Origin: Streptomyces sp. H39-S7
Lineage (GTDB): Bacteria > Actinomycetota > Actinomycetes > Streptomycetales > Streptomycetaceae
Length of the DNA stretch: 64,000 nucleotides
NCBI RefSeq assembly: GCF_027158205.1
Contig: NZ_JAPVLU010000013.1
Span: forward strand, 62,001-126,000
Direction of reading: 5' to 3'
Notes under the pieces: generated by a model
The model's database searches: none
What the model was told of the DNA's origin: nothing
What the model saw: only the letters and a program-made list of their open reading frames with translations
Shown here: positions 17,373 to 25,389 of the stretch, one piece after another
Position numbering within the stretch: position 1 is the stretch's first letter
Layout: the number at the start of each line of letters is the position of its first letter
Made by a program: the position numbers and the translations under genes

Positions 17373-18499
17373 TCTGCATGTCACCACACACCAGCCGCCG
17401 ACTCCGGGGCATGGTGTGCACGTACTGGCAACTGGGTCACGAGCCCGGATGATCGGTACGGCTGTGACCCCGGGAGTGATCCAGGGTTGACAACGGCACA
17501 GCATGTCTCAGGCCACCCCGAGAGCGCGGGAGGCACTACCTGATCAAACGTCGAGAAGCATCGACGTATCCACCAGTCCCACAGCGGCCTCCGCAAGGTG
17601 CCCGACCCAGATTTTTCGCCGTTGAACACGGCCTCTCTCCGCCGGTTCGCCGGTCGCCAGTGCAGGCACTACCACTGCATGGGGGAGAGGAAGCGGGGAG
17701 GACTGGCGCGGCACCCAGGCGAAGAACCGTGGGCTGGCTGGATGGGCATGAGGTGGGGGTCCCCGAGAGACGGGTATTCAGGTTTGAGCCCTGGAGGTCG
17801 CCCGCCGTTCGCCCAACGATCTACCAACACGACATCGATCGACCACAACTTAGTGAACGACTCTGAGAATCTGGCAGAGACTCCGTGGACTCGCTCCCAG
17901 GGCGGCTCCGCCATATTCTCAGCCATGTACACCGAGGATCGGCGCATGAGCAGCAAAGACCGAGAGAAGCTCAAATACCGAGAGAAGAGGCGGGGCACAC
18001 GCATGGACGATCGCGCGTTCTCTTCAAGTAGGCCGGCACTGCATCCCGACCAGGGCCGCATCCATCACACTAGGATTCAGTGGAGCGTGGTCAGCTCAGA
18101 AACTTCCATGCTGAACAATCGTGCAATCAGCGAAGTCGGGTCGACATCTCGACCAATCGCAGAGCTGTCGTGATTGCAAGATCACCGATTCAACAAATTG
18201 CAGACGGTGAAGAACGGAGAGTACCCGGCTTCCCGCAGCTTCTCGTACTTCGTCCCGTTCTGCGGTCGTGGTTCGGCGAAGTGAAGTCGCCGAATGGGGC
18301 TAGTCCCCTACCGGGCACAAGGATCATGTCACATGGGGTGGGGGGCCTCACCATGTGCGGGCTGCGCCTCTCTGGGATCTGTAAGCCGGTAGCCAGAAAC
18401 ATGGCGACGCAGGCAGCGAAACGGGGGGATGATTTTCTCTGGTGAGGGCAGGGGAAATATCACGAGTCCAGTCGAACCCACAGAAAGAGAGACCCCCCA

Positions 18500-18958
18500 A
18501 TGGCCCGCCCCGATACCCTTCCCACGGGAAGCGAGCTGTTTACCCTGCTAGCAAAAGGTGAGTACAGGAATCAAAAGGAAATCGCGGACGCCTACGGAGT
18601 GAGTGAAGCTGCCGTGAGTATGAAGCTGGCGCCCTTCAAGGAGAAGAAGATCGACTATAAGGCCATCTTGCCCTGGCAGGTGCTGCCTGAACATTGGAGG
18701 AACCCGCGCCCTGCCCGTAGCCTTCGCCTTCACTTGAGGTCGAAGCTGGAAAATCATACGTTGTCGGCGGCCGAGGTATCCGAGCATGATAAATGGCTTG
18801 ACAGCCTGGAGAGCCAGACCCTCAACTACAGCCAAGAAGCAGGCTGGGTGTACGTCCCTCGTACACCCGAGCACGGTGATTCCGTGGCATTCCTGCCCAG
18901 CGGTAACGATCTTGCTCCGGAGACGGTCGACCTGTACCGTATGGGAGCAAATGAGTAG
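18500..18958 (+). CDS. HTH DNA-binding protein (candidate phage regulator)
   Basis: A 152-residue protein with a clear helix-turn-helix near 25-45 (EYRNQKEIADAYGVSEAAVSMKLAPF). The rest (LPEHWRNPRPARSLRLHLRSKLEN, EAGWVYVPRTPEHGD) has no recognised domain. It is the first confident gene of the rightward early region and is closed off by a strong terminator, so it forms its own transcription unit. It is a candidate immunity or early regulator; the operator-like repeats at 17.35 and 20.95 kb are possible targets. A purine-rich GAAAGAGAGA precedes the start. Confidence 0.7.
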   Translation: MARPDTLPTGSELFTLLAKGEYRNQKEIADAYGVSEAAVSMKLAPFKEKKIDYKAILPWQVLPEHWRNPRPARSLRLHLRSKLENHTLSAAEVSEHDKWLDSLESQTLNYSQEAGWVYVPRTPEHGDSVAFLPSGNDLAPETVDLYRMGANE

Positions 18959-18975
18959 ATCGAACGGAGTAGCGT

Positions 18976-19013
18976 AGAGGTGGGCGCTTATCGACGGCGC
19001 TCACCTCTTTTTT
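18976..19013 (+). terminator. Strong rho-independent terminator
   Basis: AGAGGTGGGCGC (18976-18987) pairs with GCGCTCACCTCT (18997-19008), 12 bp with one G-U pair, followed by a run of T to 19013. It ends the transcript of the HTH gene. Confidence 0.88.
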
Positions 19014-19051
19014 GTATCTGAAGGCCCTCGACCGAAAGCCATAGGGATAAA

Positions 19052-19363
19052 GTGCATATGATCGCAACGGTTGCAGCTAACTATGGGGCCATTCTCAACG
19101 CGAAGCCTATAGTGAAGCGCATCCTCGGGGGGATGACGGCAATCTCCGGCATGGTCATGCTCTTTAGTACGAACGACCAGGGGGAGTACTTCATCCACTA
19201 CCACTGCGCAGAAACAGACGGCAGACAGCACGTAAAGCACTTCGCGGCGATCCCTGAGGATGTCAGTTTTCTGGGCACGACACCTGTGCGGGGATACGAG
19301 TACACGCCAGAGGGTGGAGGGAATAGGTTTGCCGATATCTACTACCGCGCCAAAGCGTCGTAG
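19052..19363 (+). CDS. Phage protein of unknown function (103 aa)
   Basis: Start GTG 19052 (or ATG 19058) after AGGG. No known domain is recognised. The sequence alternates strands and short loops (MVMLFSTNDQGEYFIHYHCAE, FADIYYRAKAS), suggesting a small beta-rich domain. It overlaps the start of the next nuclease gene by about 35 nt, pointing to translational coupling with the replication module. Confidence 0.6.
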   Translation: MHMIATVAANYGAILNAKPIVKRILGGMTAISGMVMLFSTNDQGEYFIHYHCAETDGRQHVKHFAAIPEDVSFLGTTPVRGYEYTPEGGGNRFADIYYRAKAS

Positions 19364-20144
19364 CCACAGCCAATACAACAGTTACTCTCAATGCGGCGAA
19401 GCGTACAAACTGGAGAGGGTAGACAGGAAACCGTCTGATCCGGCCGGATGGTTCGTGCAAGGCAGCGCGGTTCACTACGCTGTCGAGTGCTACGAGCTTT
19501 CCGGCCGAACGCTTTCCACTAGCCAGACCATCGCCCGCTATCGGGAGAAGTGGGACGCCGACATGGCGGCCGGCCTCGCCGTCCAACCCGACGTAAGCAA
19601 GTGGCGCACAGGCGGCTTCAAGAGTGGCACCAAGGATCTCGCCGACAGATACGACCTCGGTGAGCACCAGGTCGCCGACTACGTCTCCTACACGGAGACC
19701 AGCACCGACACCATCTGGACGACACCGGATGGCCGACTCGCCATCGAGTTGCAGTTCGACATCATGGTCGGCACTGTGCCCGTCCGCGGCTTCATCGACC
19801 AAATCGTATCCACCGCCTACGGGCTCTCTGTCCGTGACGTGAAGACCGGTACCAAGAAGCAGTCGTCGGCCCTCCAACTCGCTTTGTACCGGCGGGCGAT
19901 CTGGGAGACCTACCGGATCGATGTCATCTGGGGTGACTTCTTCACCTGCGCTCGGAAGGGGCGATCACCTCGGGCCGGAGGCCCCACGGACCCGATCGAC
20001 CTCACCACCATCGATCAACACTGGCTAGAGCAGCAGTACGCAGCGATGGACGCGGCCGAGCGGAACGGCGTCTACCTTGCGAACCCTGGTGATCATTGCA
20101 CCGTCTGTGGAGTGCAGAAGTTTTGCAAGGCGAAGGGAAACTAG
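19329..20144 (+). CDS. PD-(D/E)XK nuclease, Cas4/RecB-like
   Basis: About 271 residues. TTG 19329 is preferred because GGAGGGAATAGG precedes it directly; a longer form from 19260 would have shadow-like residues at its N-terminus. Motifs: SHSQYNSYSQCGEAYKLERV near the start (the S..QY..Y..C...Y pattern of Cas4/AddB nucleases), GSAVHYAVE, a catalytic core with GFIDQIV and VRDVKTG, QLALYRRA, and a C-terminal CTVCGVQKFC. The N-terminal Cys plus the three C-terminal Cys match an iron-sulfur cluster as in Cas4/AddB. It probably processes DNA ends during phage recombination or replication. Confidence 0.85.
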   Translation: MPISTTAPKRRSHSQYNSYSQCGEAYKLERVDRKPSDPAGWFVQGSAVHYAVECYELSGRTLSTSQTIARYREKWDADMAAGLAVQPDVSKWRTGGFKSGTKDLADRYDLGEHQVADYVSYTETSTDTIWTTPDGRLAIELQFDIMVGTVPVRGFIDQIVSTAYGLSVRDVKTGTKKQSSALQLALYRRAIWETYRIDVIWGDFFTCARKGRSPRAGGPTDPIDLTTIDQHWLEQQYAAMDAAERNGVYLANPGDHCTVCGVQKFCKAKGN

Positions 20145-20147
20145 ACA

Positions 20148-20366
20148 GTGACCACCACCCATGACTACGCGGGCTTCTCCGTGACCTTCCGCCCGGCGCC
20201 GAACCTGGAGATCACATTCGCGGGTGACACTCCGCTGACGGTCGGGCCCAATGTTTCGGCCTTCGTCCACGCGGCTTCGCGCTATGCGGATCTGTTCAGC
20301 CAGGCGCAAGTCGCCTTCAACCTGAGTGAGCTCGGTGCAACCGTCGTTCACACAACCAGTAACTAA
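20148..20366 (+). CDS. Phage protein of unknown function (72 aa)
   Basis: GTG start four bases after the nuclease stop. The product is a small beta-then-helix protein (FSVTFRPAPNLEITFAGDTPL, then ADLFSQAQVAFNLSEL). No family is recognised. Its tight packing between the nuclease and the ssDNA-binding-like gene suggests a replication-module accessory. Confidence 0.6.
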   Translation: MTTTHDYAGFSVTFRPAPNLEITFAGDTPLTVGPNVSAFVHAASRYADLFSQAQVAFNLSELGATVVHTTSN

Positions 20367-20389
20367 GCAATGCGAGCAAAGGACTCTAG

Positions 20390-20917
20390 TTGACATTCTT
20401 CGCCCCCTCGGCGCCATCCACGTACGTGAAGTTTACCAACCCCGGTGATTCTGTGTCCGGCTACATTGAGGAGGTCTCAGAGCCGTTCCCTGTCCTCGAA
20501 TTCAACAAGGACACCCCGAAGCTCGATTCCAAGGGCAACCCCGTGATGCAGGTGAGGGTGATCATGGCAACGGATCAAGACAAGGGTGAGGGTGATGACG
20601 GCGGCCGATCCCTCTACATCAGCGGATGGCGAATGCGGACAGCGATCGGGGATGCCATGAAGCGGGCTGGTGAAATGTCCGCCACTCCGCAGCCGGGGAG
20701 TTTCCTCAAGTTGACGTTCGCCAGGCTCGGCCAGGCTAGCCACGGGATGGCCCCGCCCAAGGTGTACGTCGCTGAGTACACCAAGCCGTCCAAGGCCGTT
20801 CAGGTCACATCGCCTGTCACGCAGGCCCAGGGGCCCAGGCAGCCCCCGACCCCGCCGCAGCCGGACGCCAACCTGTGGGGCGGCCCCCAGGAGTCGGCTG
20901 GCGCCGCACCCTGGTAG
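20390..20917 (+). CDS. Probable single-stranded DNA-binding protein
   Basis: A 175-residue protein with TTG start. The N-terminal two thirds look like an OB-fold-type beta domain (YVKFTNPGDSVSGYIEEV, VMQVRVIMATDQD, GSFLKLTFARLG). The tail is Pro/Gln-rich and ends GGPQESAGAAPW, like the flexible partner-binding tail of SSB proteins, although less acidic. Position before the helicase and primase genes supports an SSB role. It could instead be another replication accessory protein. Confidence 0.6.
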   Translation: MTFFAPSAPSTYVKFTNPGDSVSGYIEEVSEPFPVLEFNKDTPKLDSKGNPVMQVRVIMATDQDKGEGDDGGRSLYISGWRMRTAIGDAMKRAGEMSATPQPGSFLKLTFARLGQASHGMAPPKVYVAEYTKPSKAVQVTSPVTQAQGPRQPPTPPQPDANLWGGPQESAGAAPW

Positions 20918-20940
20918 TTCCCGACCTATTTTTTTGGCGA

Positions 20941-20960
20941 ATTACTTAAGCGTGTACACA
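20941..20960 (-). repeat. Operator-like repeat, copy 2 (inverted)
   Basis: On the minus strand this reads TGTGTACACGCTTAAGTAAT, 18 of 20 identical to the copy at 17351-17370. It lies in the short gap after a T run (20930-20936) and before the helicase gene, so binding here could block transcription into the replication genes. No good promoter is seen across it. Confidence 0.55.
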
Positions 20961-20964
20961 TCTA

Positions 20965-21816
20965 GTGGGGGCTGGCTGCCAAGCCGCATGCGGTACGCGG
21001 CAGCCAGCCCCGGGAGGGCCACGACTCATACTCACACTCACCCAGGCGCTGCATACGCGAGGCAACTCGGGTGAACCAATTCCCACGGTCTTCAAGGCAC
21101 TCGACGCCATTGGCGTGACGTTCCGCCAGGGCCAACTTCATCTGATCGCCGCTGGACCAGGAACCGGAAAGAGTGCATTCGCGCTGAACCTGGCGCTGAA
21201 GAGCGGCGTGCCAACGATGTACTTCAGCGCCGACAGCGACGCATTCACTCAGTATGTTCGCGCGGCAGCGCATGTCACCGGCTGGACAACCAACGACGTC
21301 GAAGCTGCCATTCACAACAAGCAGACAACGACGATTGACTCTGCACTGGAGACCTACGGCAACATCCGATGGAACTTCGACGCATCACCGAGCATCGACG
21401 AGATTGAAGAATCGCTCAGGGCCTACGCCATGGTCTACGGATATCCGGCCATCACGATCATCGACAACGTGACCAATGTGGACGCCCCTGAGATGGGGGA
21501 AGGTCACGCCGGCCTCGATGAGCTCTGCGCTTTCTTCCACGATCTAGCACGTCAGACCGGTACCGCTGTGATCCTTCTGCACCATGTCACCGGCATCTAC
21601 AACGACGGTATGAGCCCTATCCCGCTGTCGGGAATCAAGGGGCAAGTCGGACGAGTACCAGAAGTGATCCTGACGATGCATCGCGGCGGTACAGAGTACG
21701 AGGGCTACAGCCTTCGCGTATCCAACGTGAAGAACCGAGGGGGAAGGGCCGACGCTAGCGGTTTCACATTCGCCGAACTCGGCTGGATACCAGAGAGGAT
21801 GCGGATCAATGGCTAA
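20965..21816 (+). CDS. RecA/DnaB-like replicative ATPase (helicase)
   Basis: Up to 283 residues. Walker A GPGTGKS near 64-70, Walker B ITIIDNV near 156-162, and a downstream ILLHHVTG sensor-like strand place it in the RecA/DnaB-core ATPases used as phage helicases or loaders. The N-terminal DnaB domain is absent. The start is uncertain: GTG 20965 is the only standard codon early in the frame but has no ribosome site, while a strong GGGAGGG lies about 9 nt before an ATA at codon 22. It ends overlapping the resolvase gene by 8 nt. Confidence 0.82.
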   Translation: MGAGCQAACGTRQPAPGGPRLILTLTQALHTRGNSGEPIPTVFKALDAIGVTFRQGQLHLIAAGPGTGKSAFALNLALKSGVPTMYFSADSDAFTQYVRAAAHVTGWTTNDVEAAIHNKQTTTIDSALETYGNIRWNFDASPSIDEIEESLRAYAMVYGYPAITIIDNVTNVDAPEMGEGHAGLDELCAFFHDLARQTGTAVILLHHVTGIYNDGMSPIPLSGIKGQVGRVPEVILTMHRGGTEYEGYSLRVSNVKNRGGRADASGFTFAELGWIPERMRING

Positions 21817-22192
21817 CCCGAAACCCCGCAAACTGGCGAAACCCAACGGTGCTGCCGTGAAGGCGAGAGGGCGGAACTGGGAGAACGCAGTCGTCACTAC
21901 CTGGAAGCGACTTGGACACCCAGACGCCAAGCGCAACGGAGCTATCTACGGAAGCAGAGACCGCGGCGACATCGGAGCTATCCCACTCACCTGTCAATGC
22001 AAAGCTGTGGATCGCGTACAACTTTGGAAGCATCTAGACGATGCGATAGAGCAAGCCAACAACAACGAAACCGGCGACGAAACCTGTGTCGTCTACAAGA
22101 GGCATGAAGCCTCGACCAGCAACGCAGCTTGGGTATTCCCTGGGTCATTCGCCGAGAGGCTACTGACAGCCTACTACGGACCGAAAGCGTGA
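21809..22192 (+). CDS. Holliday-junction resolvase-like PD-(D/E)XK nuclease
   Basis: A 127-residue basic protein. The motif chain RGRNWENAVVTTWKRLG, RDRGDIGAI and TCQCKA gives the E...D...(E/Q)xK arrangement of Hjc/VRR-type nucleases, with Gln in place of the more common Glu before Cys-Lys. It probably cuts branched DNA during replication or before packaging. ATG 21809 lies within the end of the helicase gene, and the next gene overlaps its stop as GTGA, so these genes are coupled. Confidence 0.75.
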   Translation: MANPKPRKLAKPNGAAVKARGRNWENAVVTTWKRLGHPDAKRNGAIYGSRDRGDIGAIPLTCQCKAVDRVQLWKHLDDAIEQANNNETGDETCVVYKRHEASTSNAAWVFPGSFAERLLTAYYGPKA

Positions 22193-22593
22193 TCCCGCAA
22201 GTCAAGCCGCCCATCATCGATGTCATCCGGCACTACTTCCCCGACTGGCAGACCCCGCGAAGAGGCAGTGGATCGTGGCAGTCCTGCAAATGCCCGTCGC
22301 ACGAGGACAGCAACGCCAGCGCCTCAATCAACATTGACGAGGGCGTTATCTACTGTCACGGATGTGACTTCAGTTTCGATAGCTGGGGCGTCATCATGGA
22401 AGAGGAGAAGATTGACTTTCCAGCCGCCATCGAAGCAGCGAATCGCCTTTTTGGATCAGGCAGCCACGACGTATCACCAGCAACTCGCAGCAGGAACTCC
22501 CGCCGCACTGCATTTGGAGAGCCGGGGCCTGACCTGGGACAGTGCTCGATACTTTCGGCTGGGATACGTCGGAAGCCCAATCTCGGGCCATGA
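22189..22593 (+). CDS. DNA primase, zinc-binding N-terminal part (0 frame)
   Basis: GTG 22189 overlaps the upstream stop as GTGA. The product has a CHC2-type zinc motif: Cys33, Cys35 and His38 in CKCPSHED, then Cys56 and Cys59 in YCHGCD. Primase-like sequence continues to about IEAANRLFG (codon 88). After that this frame becomes unrelated while the +1 frame continues with a clear primase core. The real product is thus probably a fusion made by a +1 shift near 22447-22453, or the gene is broken. As read straight, the protein ends at 22593 after 134 residues. Confidence 0.78.
   Translation: MIPQVKPPIIDVIRHYFPDWQTPRRGSGSWQSCKCPSHEDSNASASINIDEGVIYCHGCDFSFDSWGVIMEEEKIDFPAAIEAANRLFGSGSHDVSPATRSRNSRRTAFGEPGPDLGQCSILSAGIRRKPNLGP
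22447..22453 (+). other. Probable +1 frame-change site within primase
   Basis: The 0 frame reads CGC CTT TTT GGA and the downstream primase frame reads GCC TTT TTG GAT. The junction is a run of five T after CC, a plausible slippage point. Homology-like sequence switches frames here without a gap, so a +1 shift (or an indel mutation or sequence error) is implied. Confidence 0.6.
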
Positions 22594-23062
22594 GCGATAT
22601 GCGGGAATGCTCGCGATCCCCTACATCAACATGCAAGGGGTCGTGGCGATCCGATATCGGTGCCTTGCCGGCCACGATTGCAAGGAACTCGGACACGGCA
22701 AGTACACACGTGAACCGGGTGATGAAGCCAAGATCTACAACATCAAAACACTCACCCTCAACGTGCGTCGTATCGCCGTCTGCGAAGGTGAAATCGACAC
22801 CATGACTGCCTGGCAATGTGGCATACCCACTATCGGCGTAAGCGGAGCCCAAAACTGGAAACCCCTCTTTCACCGACACATCCGAGGCTACGAAGAGGTC
22901 GTCAATCTGGCTGATGGAGATGACGCCGGACTGAAATTGGCAGACACCATCATGGGGAAAAACGAACACGCCTCCCTCGCTCAGATGCCACAAGGATCGG
23001 ACGTCAACAAGTACTACATAGACCATGGTGCTGAAGCACTCAAGACGAAAGCGAGGTTCTGA
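22451..23062 (+). CDS. DNA primase, catalytic (Toprim) part (+1 frame)
   Basis: The useful part of this frame begins around 22,448 (FLDQAATTYHQQLAAG). It holds a primase-type segment (YFRLGYVGSP, GHERYAGMLAIPYIN), then the Toprim domain with Glu in AVCEGEIDT and the acidic DGDDAG, and ends near 23062. A TTG at 22451 is the only start nearby and has no ribosome site, so independent initiation is unlikely. Together with the zinc domain upstream this would give a primase of about 291 residues that makes RNA primers for phage replication. Confidence 0.78.
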   Translation: MDQAATTYHQQLAAGTPAALHLESRGLTWDSARYFRLGYVGSPISGHERYAGMLAIPYINMQGVVAIRYRCLAGHDCKELGHGKYTREPGDEAKIYNIKTLTLNVRRIAVCEGEIDTMTAWQCGIPTIGVSGAQNWKPLFHRHIRGYEEVVNLADGDDAGLKLADTIMGKNEHASLAQMPQGSDVNKYYIDHGAEALKTKARF

Positions 23063-24058
23063 ATGGGGAATTTCGCTCTGGGTGACTGGATCACCGTCAA
23101 GGACGCCACCAGTACCGAGCACATGCACTGCATCGGAAAATCGGGATGCCTTACCCGACGCTCCTTCACCGATGACACGGATCGCGCCTGGCGTGTTCGA
23201 TTCACCGACGACAGCGAGCAGATCATCTACGAGAGTGAAATGGACCTGAATGATTGGACCCCGACCAAGGCGGCTTCGAAGTGTGGGAATGATGCTGTGA
23301 GACGCATTGTCCTGATCTCCGACCTACAGATGCCGCTGGAACACCAACGGGCAAACCGGTCTGTCATCAACTTCATCCACGACTACCAGCCCGACGAAGT
23401 CATCAATATCGGTGACATCACGGACTACACGTCGCCCTCTCGATGGTCCGCCGGCCGTCGCGCGGAGTACGGCATGACCGTCCGCCAGGAGGCCGACTAC
23501 ACCCGCAGGAAGCACCTTGATCCCCTGCGACAGGGCTACAGCGGACCGTACACGCTGCTGGGTTCGAACCACGGTGAGAGGCCCAGGAAGTACCTAGTGG
23601 AGAGAGCGCCAGCTCTCTACGACGATGAGGCATACCGAGAGGACAAGCTTCTCGACCTGGACGACTACGGCATCGCCTTCGAGCCGCTTCGGTACGACTT
23701 CGCGCCCGGCTGGGCTGCCATACACGGACACACACAAGGGATCAGCCTCTCCCGGCATGCGGGCGGAACGGCAATCAACGCTGCCCGGCGCCTTGATCGC
23801 AACGTTGTCATGGGCCACACCCACCGCGCAGGCATCGTCAACGAGAGCACTGGTTCCGGCGCCTCCAAGACGCTGACTGGGGTCGAGCTCGGTCACCTCA
23901 TGGACATCCGAAAGGCCGAGTACCTAGGCGCTGCACGGTTCGCGAACTGGCAAATGTCGATCGGTCTGTTCTACGTCGACGGCAAGAACGTCACACCCCA
24001 CCTTATTCCCGTACGCAGCAACGGATCATTCATCGCGGAGGGCGAATACTACAGTTGA
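23063..24058 (+). CDS. Metallophosphoesterase
   Basis: A 331-residue protein. The first 75 residues form a small SH3-like beta domain (GDWITVKDATSTEHMHCIG, WRVRFTDDSEQIIY). The rest is a calcineurin-like phosphoesterase with the usual metal-binding blocks: ISDLQMPLEH, NIGDITDY, LGSNHGERP, AIHGHTQG and MGHTHRAG. Related phage enzymes are nucleases or phosphatases acting in replication or repair; the substrate cannot be told from sequence. It abuts the primase stop and overlaps the next gene's start as TTGA. Confidence 0.88.
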   Translation: MGNFALGDWITVKDATSTEHMHCIGKSGCLTRRSFTDDTDRAWRVRFTDDSEQIIYESEMDLNDWTPTKAASKCGNDAVRRIVLISDLQMPLEHQRANRSVINFIHDYQPDEVINIGDITDYTSPSRWSAGRRAEYGMTVRQEADYTRRKHLDPLRQGYSGPYTLLGSNHGERPRKYLVERAPALYDDEAYREDKLLDLDDYGIAFEPLRYDFAPGWAAIHGHTQGISLSRHAGGTAINAARRLDRNVVMGHTHRAGIVNESTGSGASKTLTGVELGHLMDIRKAEYLGAARFANWQMSIGLFYVDGKNVTPHLIPVRSNGSFIAEGEYYS

Positions 24059-24681
24059 GTTACATCGATCCAAACATCATCGAGACTGCACGTAAGGCAG
24101 CCGTCAAGCTCGCGCGCGAAAACAGCTACTGCGAAGCGGACGACATCGAGCAATTCATTCTGGTGACGTACTGGGAGAGCCGCGGAAGGTTCGCGGAGTA
24201 TGCGCCCGAATCCCTGTACAGCGTCTTCCGGAACATCGGCTTGGAGCACTGCAAGGCGGAACGTCTCCACCACACCTACAACACAGCTCAGTGGATCTAC
24301 ACCCCCCGCGAAATACGCAACATCCTCAAACACGCCTACTACACCGAGGAGGGACGCGAGGTCATGCCCAACCGCAAGGACGACCTGATCAAGGTCGCCA
24401 ATGACCGGAACAGCGTGGCCCTCAGCATCTGGGACATCGACGAATGCTTCCACGAACTCACCGCCAGCCATCAGTCCGCCATTGAGCGGGCGTACCTACA
24501 CAACGTGATTCCCGAGCACGGTAGCGCCGACCAGAAACGCCTACAGCGAGCCATCGACCGCCTCACCGAGCGGCTGAATACGAAGGTCGATATCGACGGG
24601 AAAGAGCGCTCGCAGGTGCGTAACAGGATCCGTGGCGTATCTGCGAGTACTGCAATCGGCGGGACGAACAGCTCCTACTAA
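24055..24681 (+). CDS. Sigma-factor-like phage protein
   Basis: A 208-residue protein with a TTG start overlapping the upstream stop. The N-terminus (ARENSYCEADDIEQFILVTYWESRGRF) resembles sigma region 2, and the C-terminal half (CFHELTASHQSAIERAYLHN...QKRLQRAIDRLTERL) resembles region 4. It may direct polymerase to phage promoters or act as a regulator. Similarity is structural-pattern level only, so a non-sigma helical protein is possible. Confidence 0.5.
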   Translation: MSYIDPNIIETARKAAVKLARENSYCEADDIEQFILVTYWESRGRFAEYAPESLYSVFRNIGLEHCKAERLHHTYNTAQWIYTPREIRNILKHAYYTEEGREVMPNRKDDLIKVANDRNSVALSIWDIDECFHELTASHQSAIERAYLHNVIPEHGSADQKRLQRAIDRLTERLNTKVDIDGKERSQVRNRIRGVSASTAIGGTNSSY

Positions 24682-24738
24682 GGCCCTGCGAGCGGATTCG
24701 CCGGGTACGTCATCAACAACAAGGCAGGTAGCTAGTCC

Positions 24739-24954
24739 ATGGACCCGAAGATCACTATCCGCCTCTCAATCAATGGCCTGCGTGAATATTTTGAACTCTA
24801 CTCCTTGTTCCGCGTGATCTGCTTCGACTACTGCATAGAGGAGGAAGACGGATCTCAGACAGTAATCCTCATCAACCTCACCGCCGGCGAGTCCAGGCGC
24901 ATCCGGAAGACGCTCAAGAAGATGGAACGTCAAACCCGTCGCAATCGAATTTGA
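24739..24954 (+). CDS. Small phage protein (71 aa), unknown
   Basis: ATG 24739 follows AGGCAGG. The product has a beta-rich front (ITIRLSINGLREYFELYSLF, CIEEEDGSQTVILINLTAGE) and a very basic end (RRIRKTLKKMERQTRRNRI), suggesting nucleic acid contact. No family is recognised. It sits in the early operon after the sigma-like gene. Confidence 0.6.
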   Translation: MDPKITIRLSINGLREYFELYSLFRVICFDYCIEEEDGSQTVILINLTAGESRRIRKTLKKMERQTRRNRI

Positions 24955-25000
24955 TTCTGAATCAGTAGCAGCATCACCCACAAGCTGAAGAGGGTAGAAC

Positions 25001-25243
25001 TTGACGACTGACTCTATGCCGAACCCCGACGACTTCGCGGCCTACCTCAATGGGATCAGCGAGCGGATCAGTGACGCAGCTCGCGCCGAGTCGTACAAGC
25101 TCGCGGTCGGGGAAGCAATCCGAGTGATCAGCTATGCGGCAGAAGTACGCGAAGCCGCCGTAGCTGCCGGATTCTCGATGGAGCTGTCCGAGGAAATGGC
25201 AATGGACTTTTGGACGATCGCCAGCGGATTTGATTCGGAGTGA
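25001..25243 (+). CDS. Small helical phage protein (80 aa), unknown
   Basis: TTG 25001 is preceded by GAGGG at good spacing. The product is acidic and helical (DDFAAYLNGISERISDAARAESYKLAVGEAIRVIS). No family is recognised. The next small gene begins in its stop codon (GTGA). Confidence 0.6.
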   Translation: MTTDSMPNPDDFAAYLNGISERISDAARAESYKLAVGEAIRVISYAAEVREAAVAAGFSMELSEEMAMDFWTIASGFDSE

Positions 25244-25389
25244 CCCAGTCGAAAGAATTCCCTGCTCCGGGTGCCCACGGCTGGTATCCCGTTTCGGAAG
25301 CAGAAGAGTACACCGTAGATAGAACTGGGACGCGGATCTGTAGCTCTTGCGGTGAAGTACTCGGTAGCCTCGGATTGATAGGACGTTGA
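25240..25389 (+). CDS. Small CxxC protein (49 aa)
   Basis: GTG 25240 overlaps the upstream stop, so translation is coupled. The product carries one CSSC pair (RICSSCGEV) after an acidic stretch (YPVSEAEEYTVDR), a half zinc-ribbon that might dimerise. It ends at TGA 25387-25389 in the context CGT TGA C, after which an open +1 frame continues without a start codon. The two may form one protein. Confidence 0.55.
   Translation: MTQSKEFPAPGAHGWYPVSEAEEYTVDRTGTRICSSCGEVLGSLGLIGR

Larger units (their letters stand above)
16927..18499. other. Control region between late and early genes, no confident gene
   Basis: These 1.57 kb separate the diverging operons. The left third (16,950-17,080) is dense in inverted repeats. 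A sigma70-like promoter with an operator-like repeat lies at 17,344-17,372. Overlapping frames exist on both strands between 17.4 and 18.45 kb, including a plus-strand GTG frame at 17,598-18,173 with a charged stretch (SSKDREKLKYREKRRGTR) and a minus-strand frame at 17,669-18,061. Neither resembles a known protein or has a good ribosome site, so none is called. A packaging (cos) site near the HNH start is plausible. No tRNA is seen. Confidence 0.6.

Noticed and set aside
17381..18173. Overlapping frames on both strands in the control region
   Set aside because: Neither strand shows recognisable domains or good ribosome sites and they exclude each other; left as uncalled sequence.
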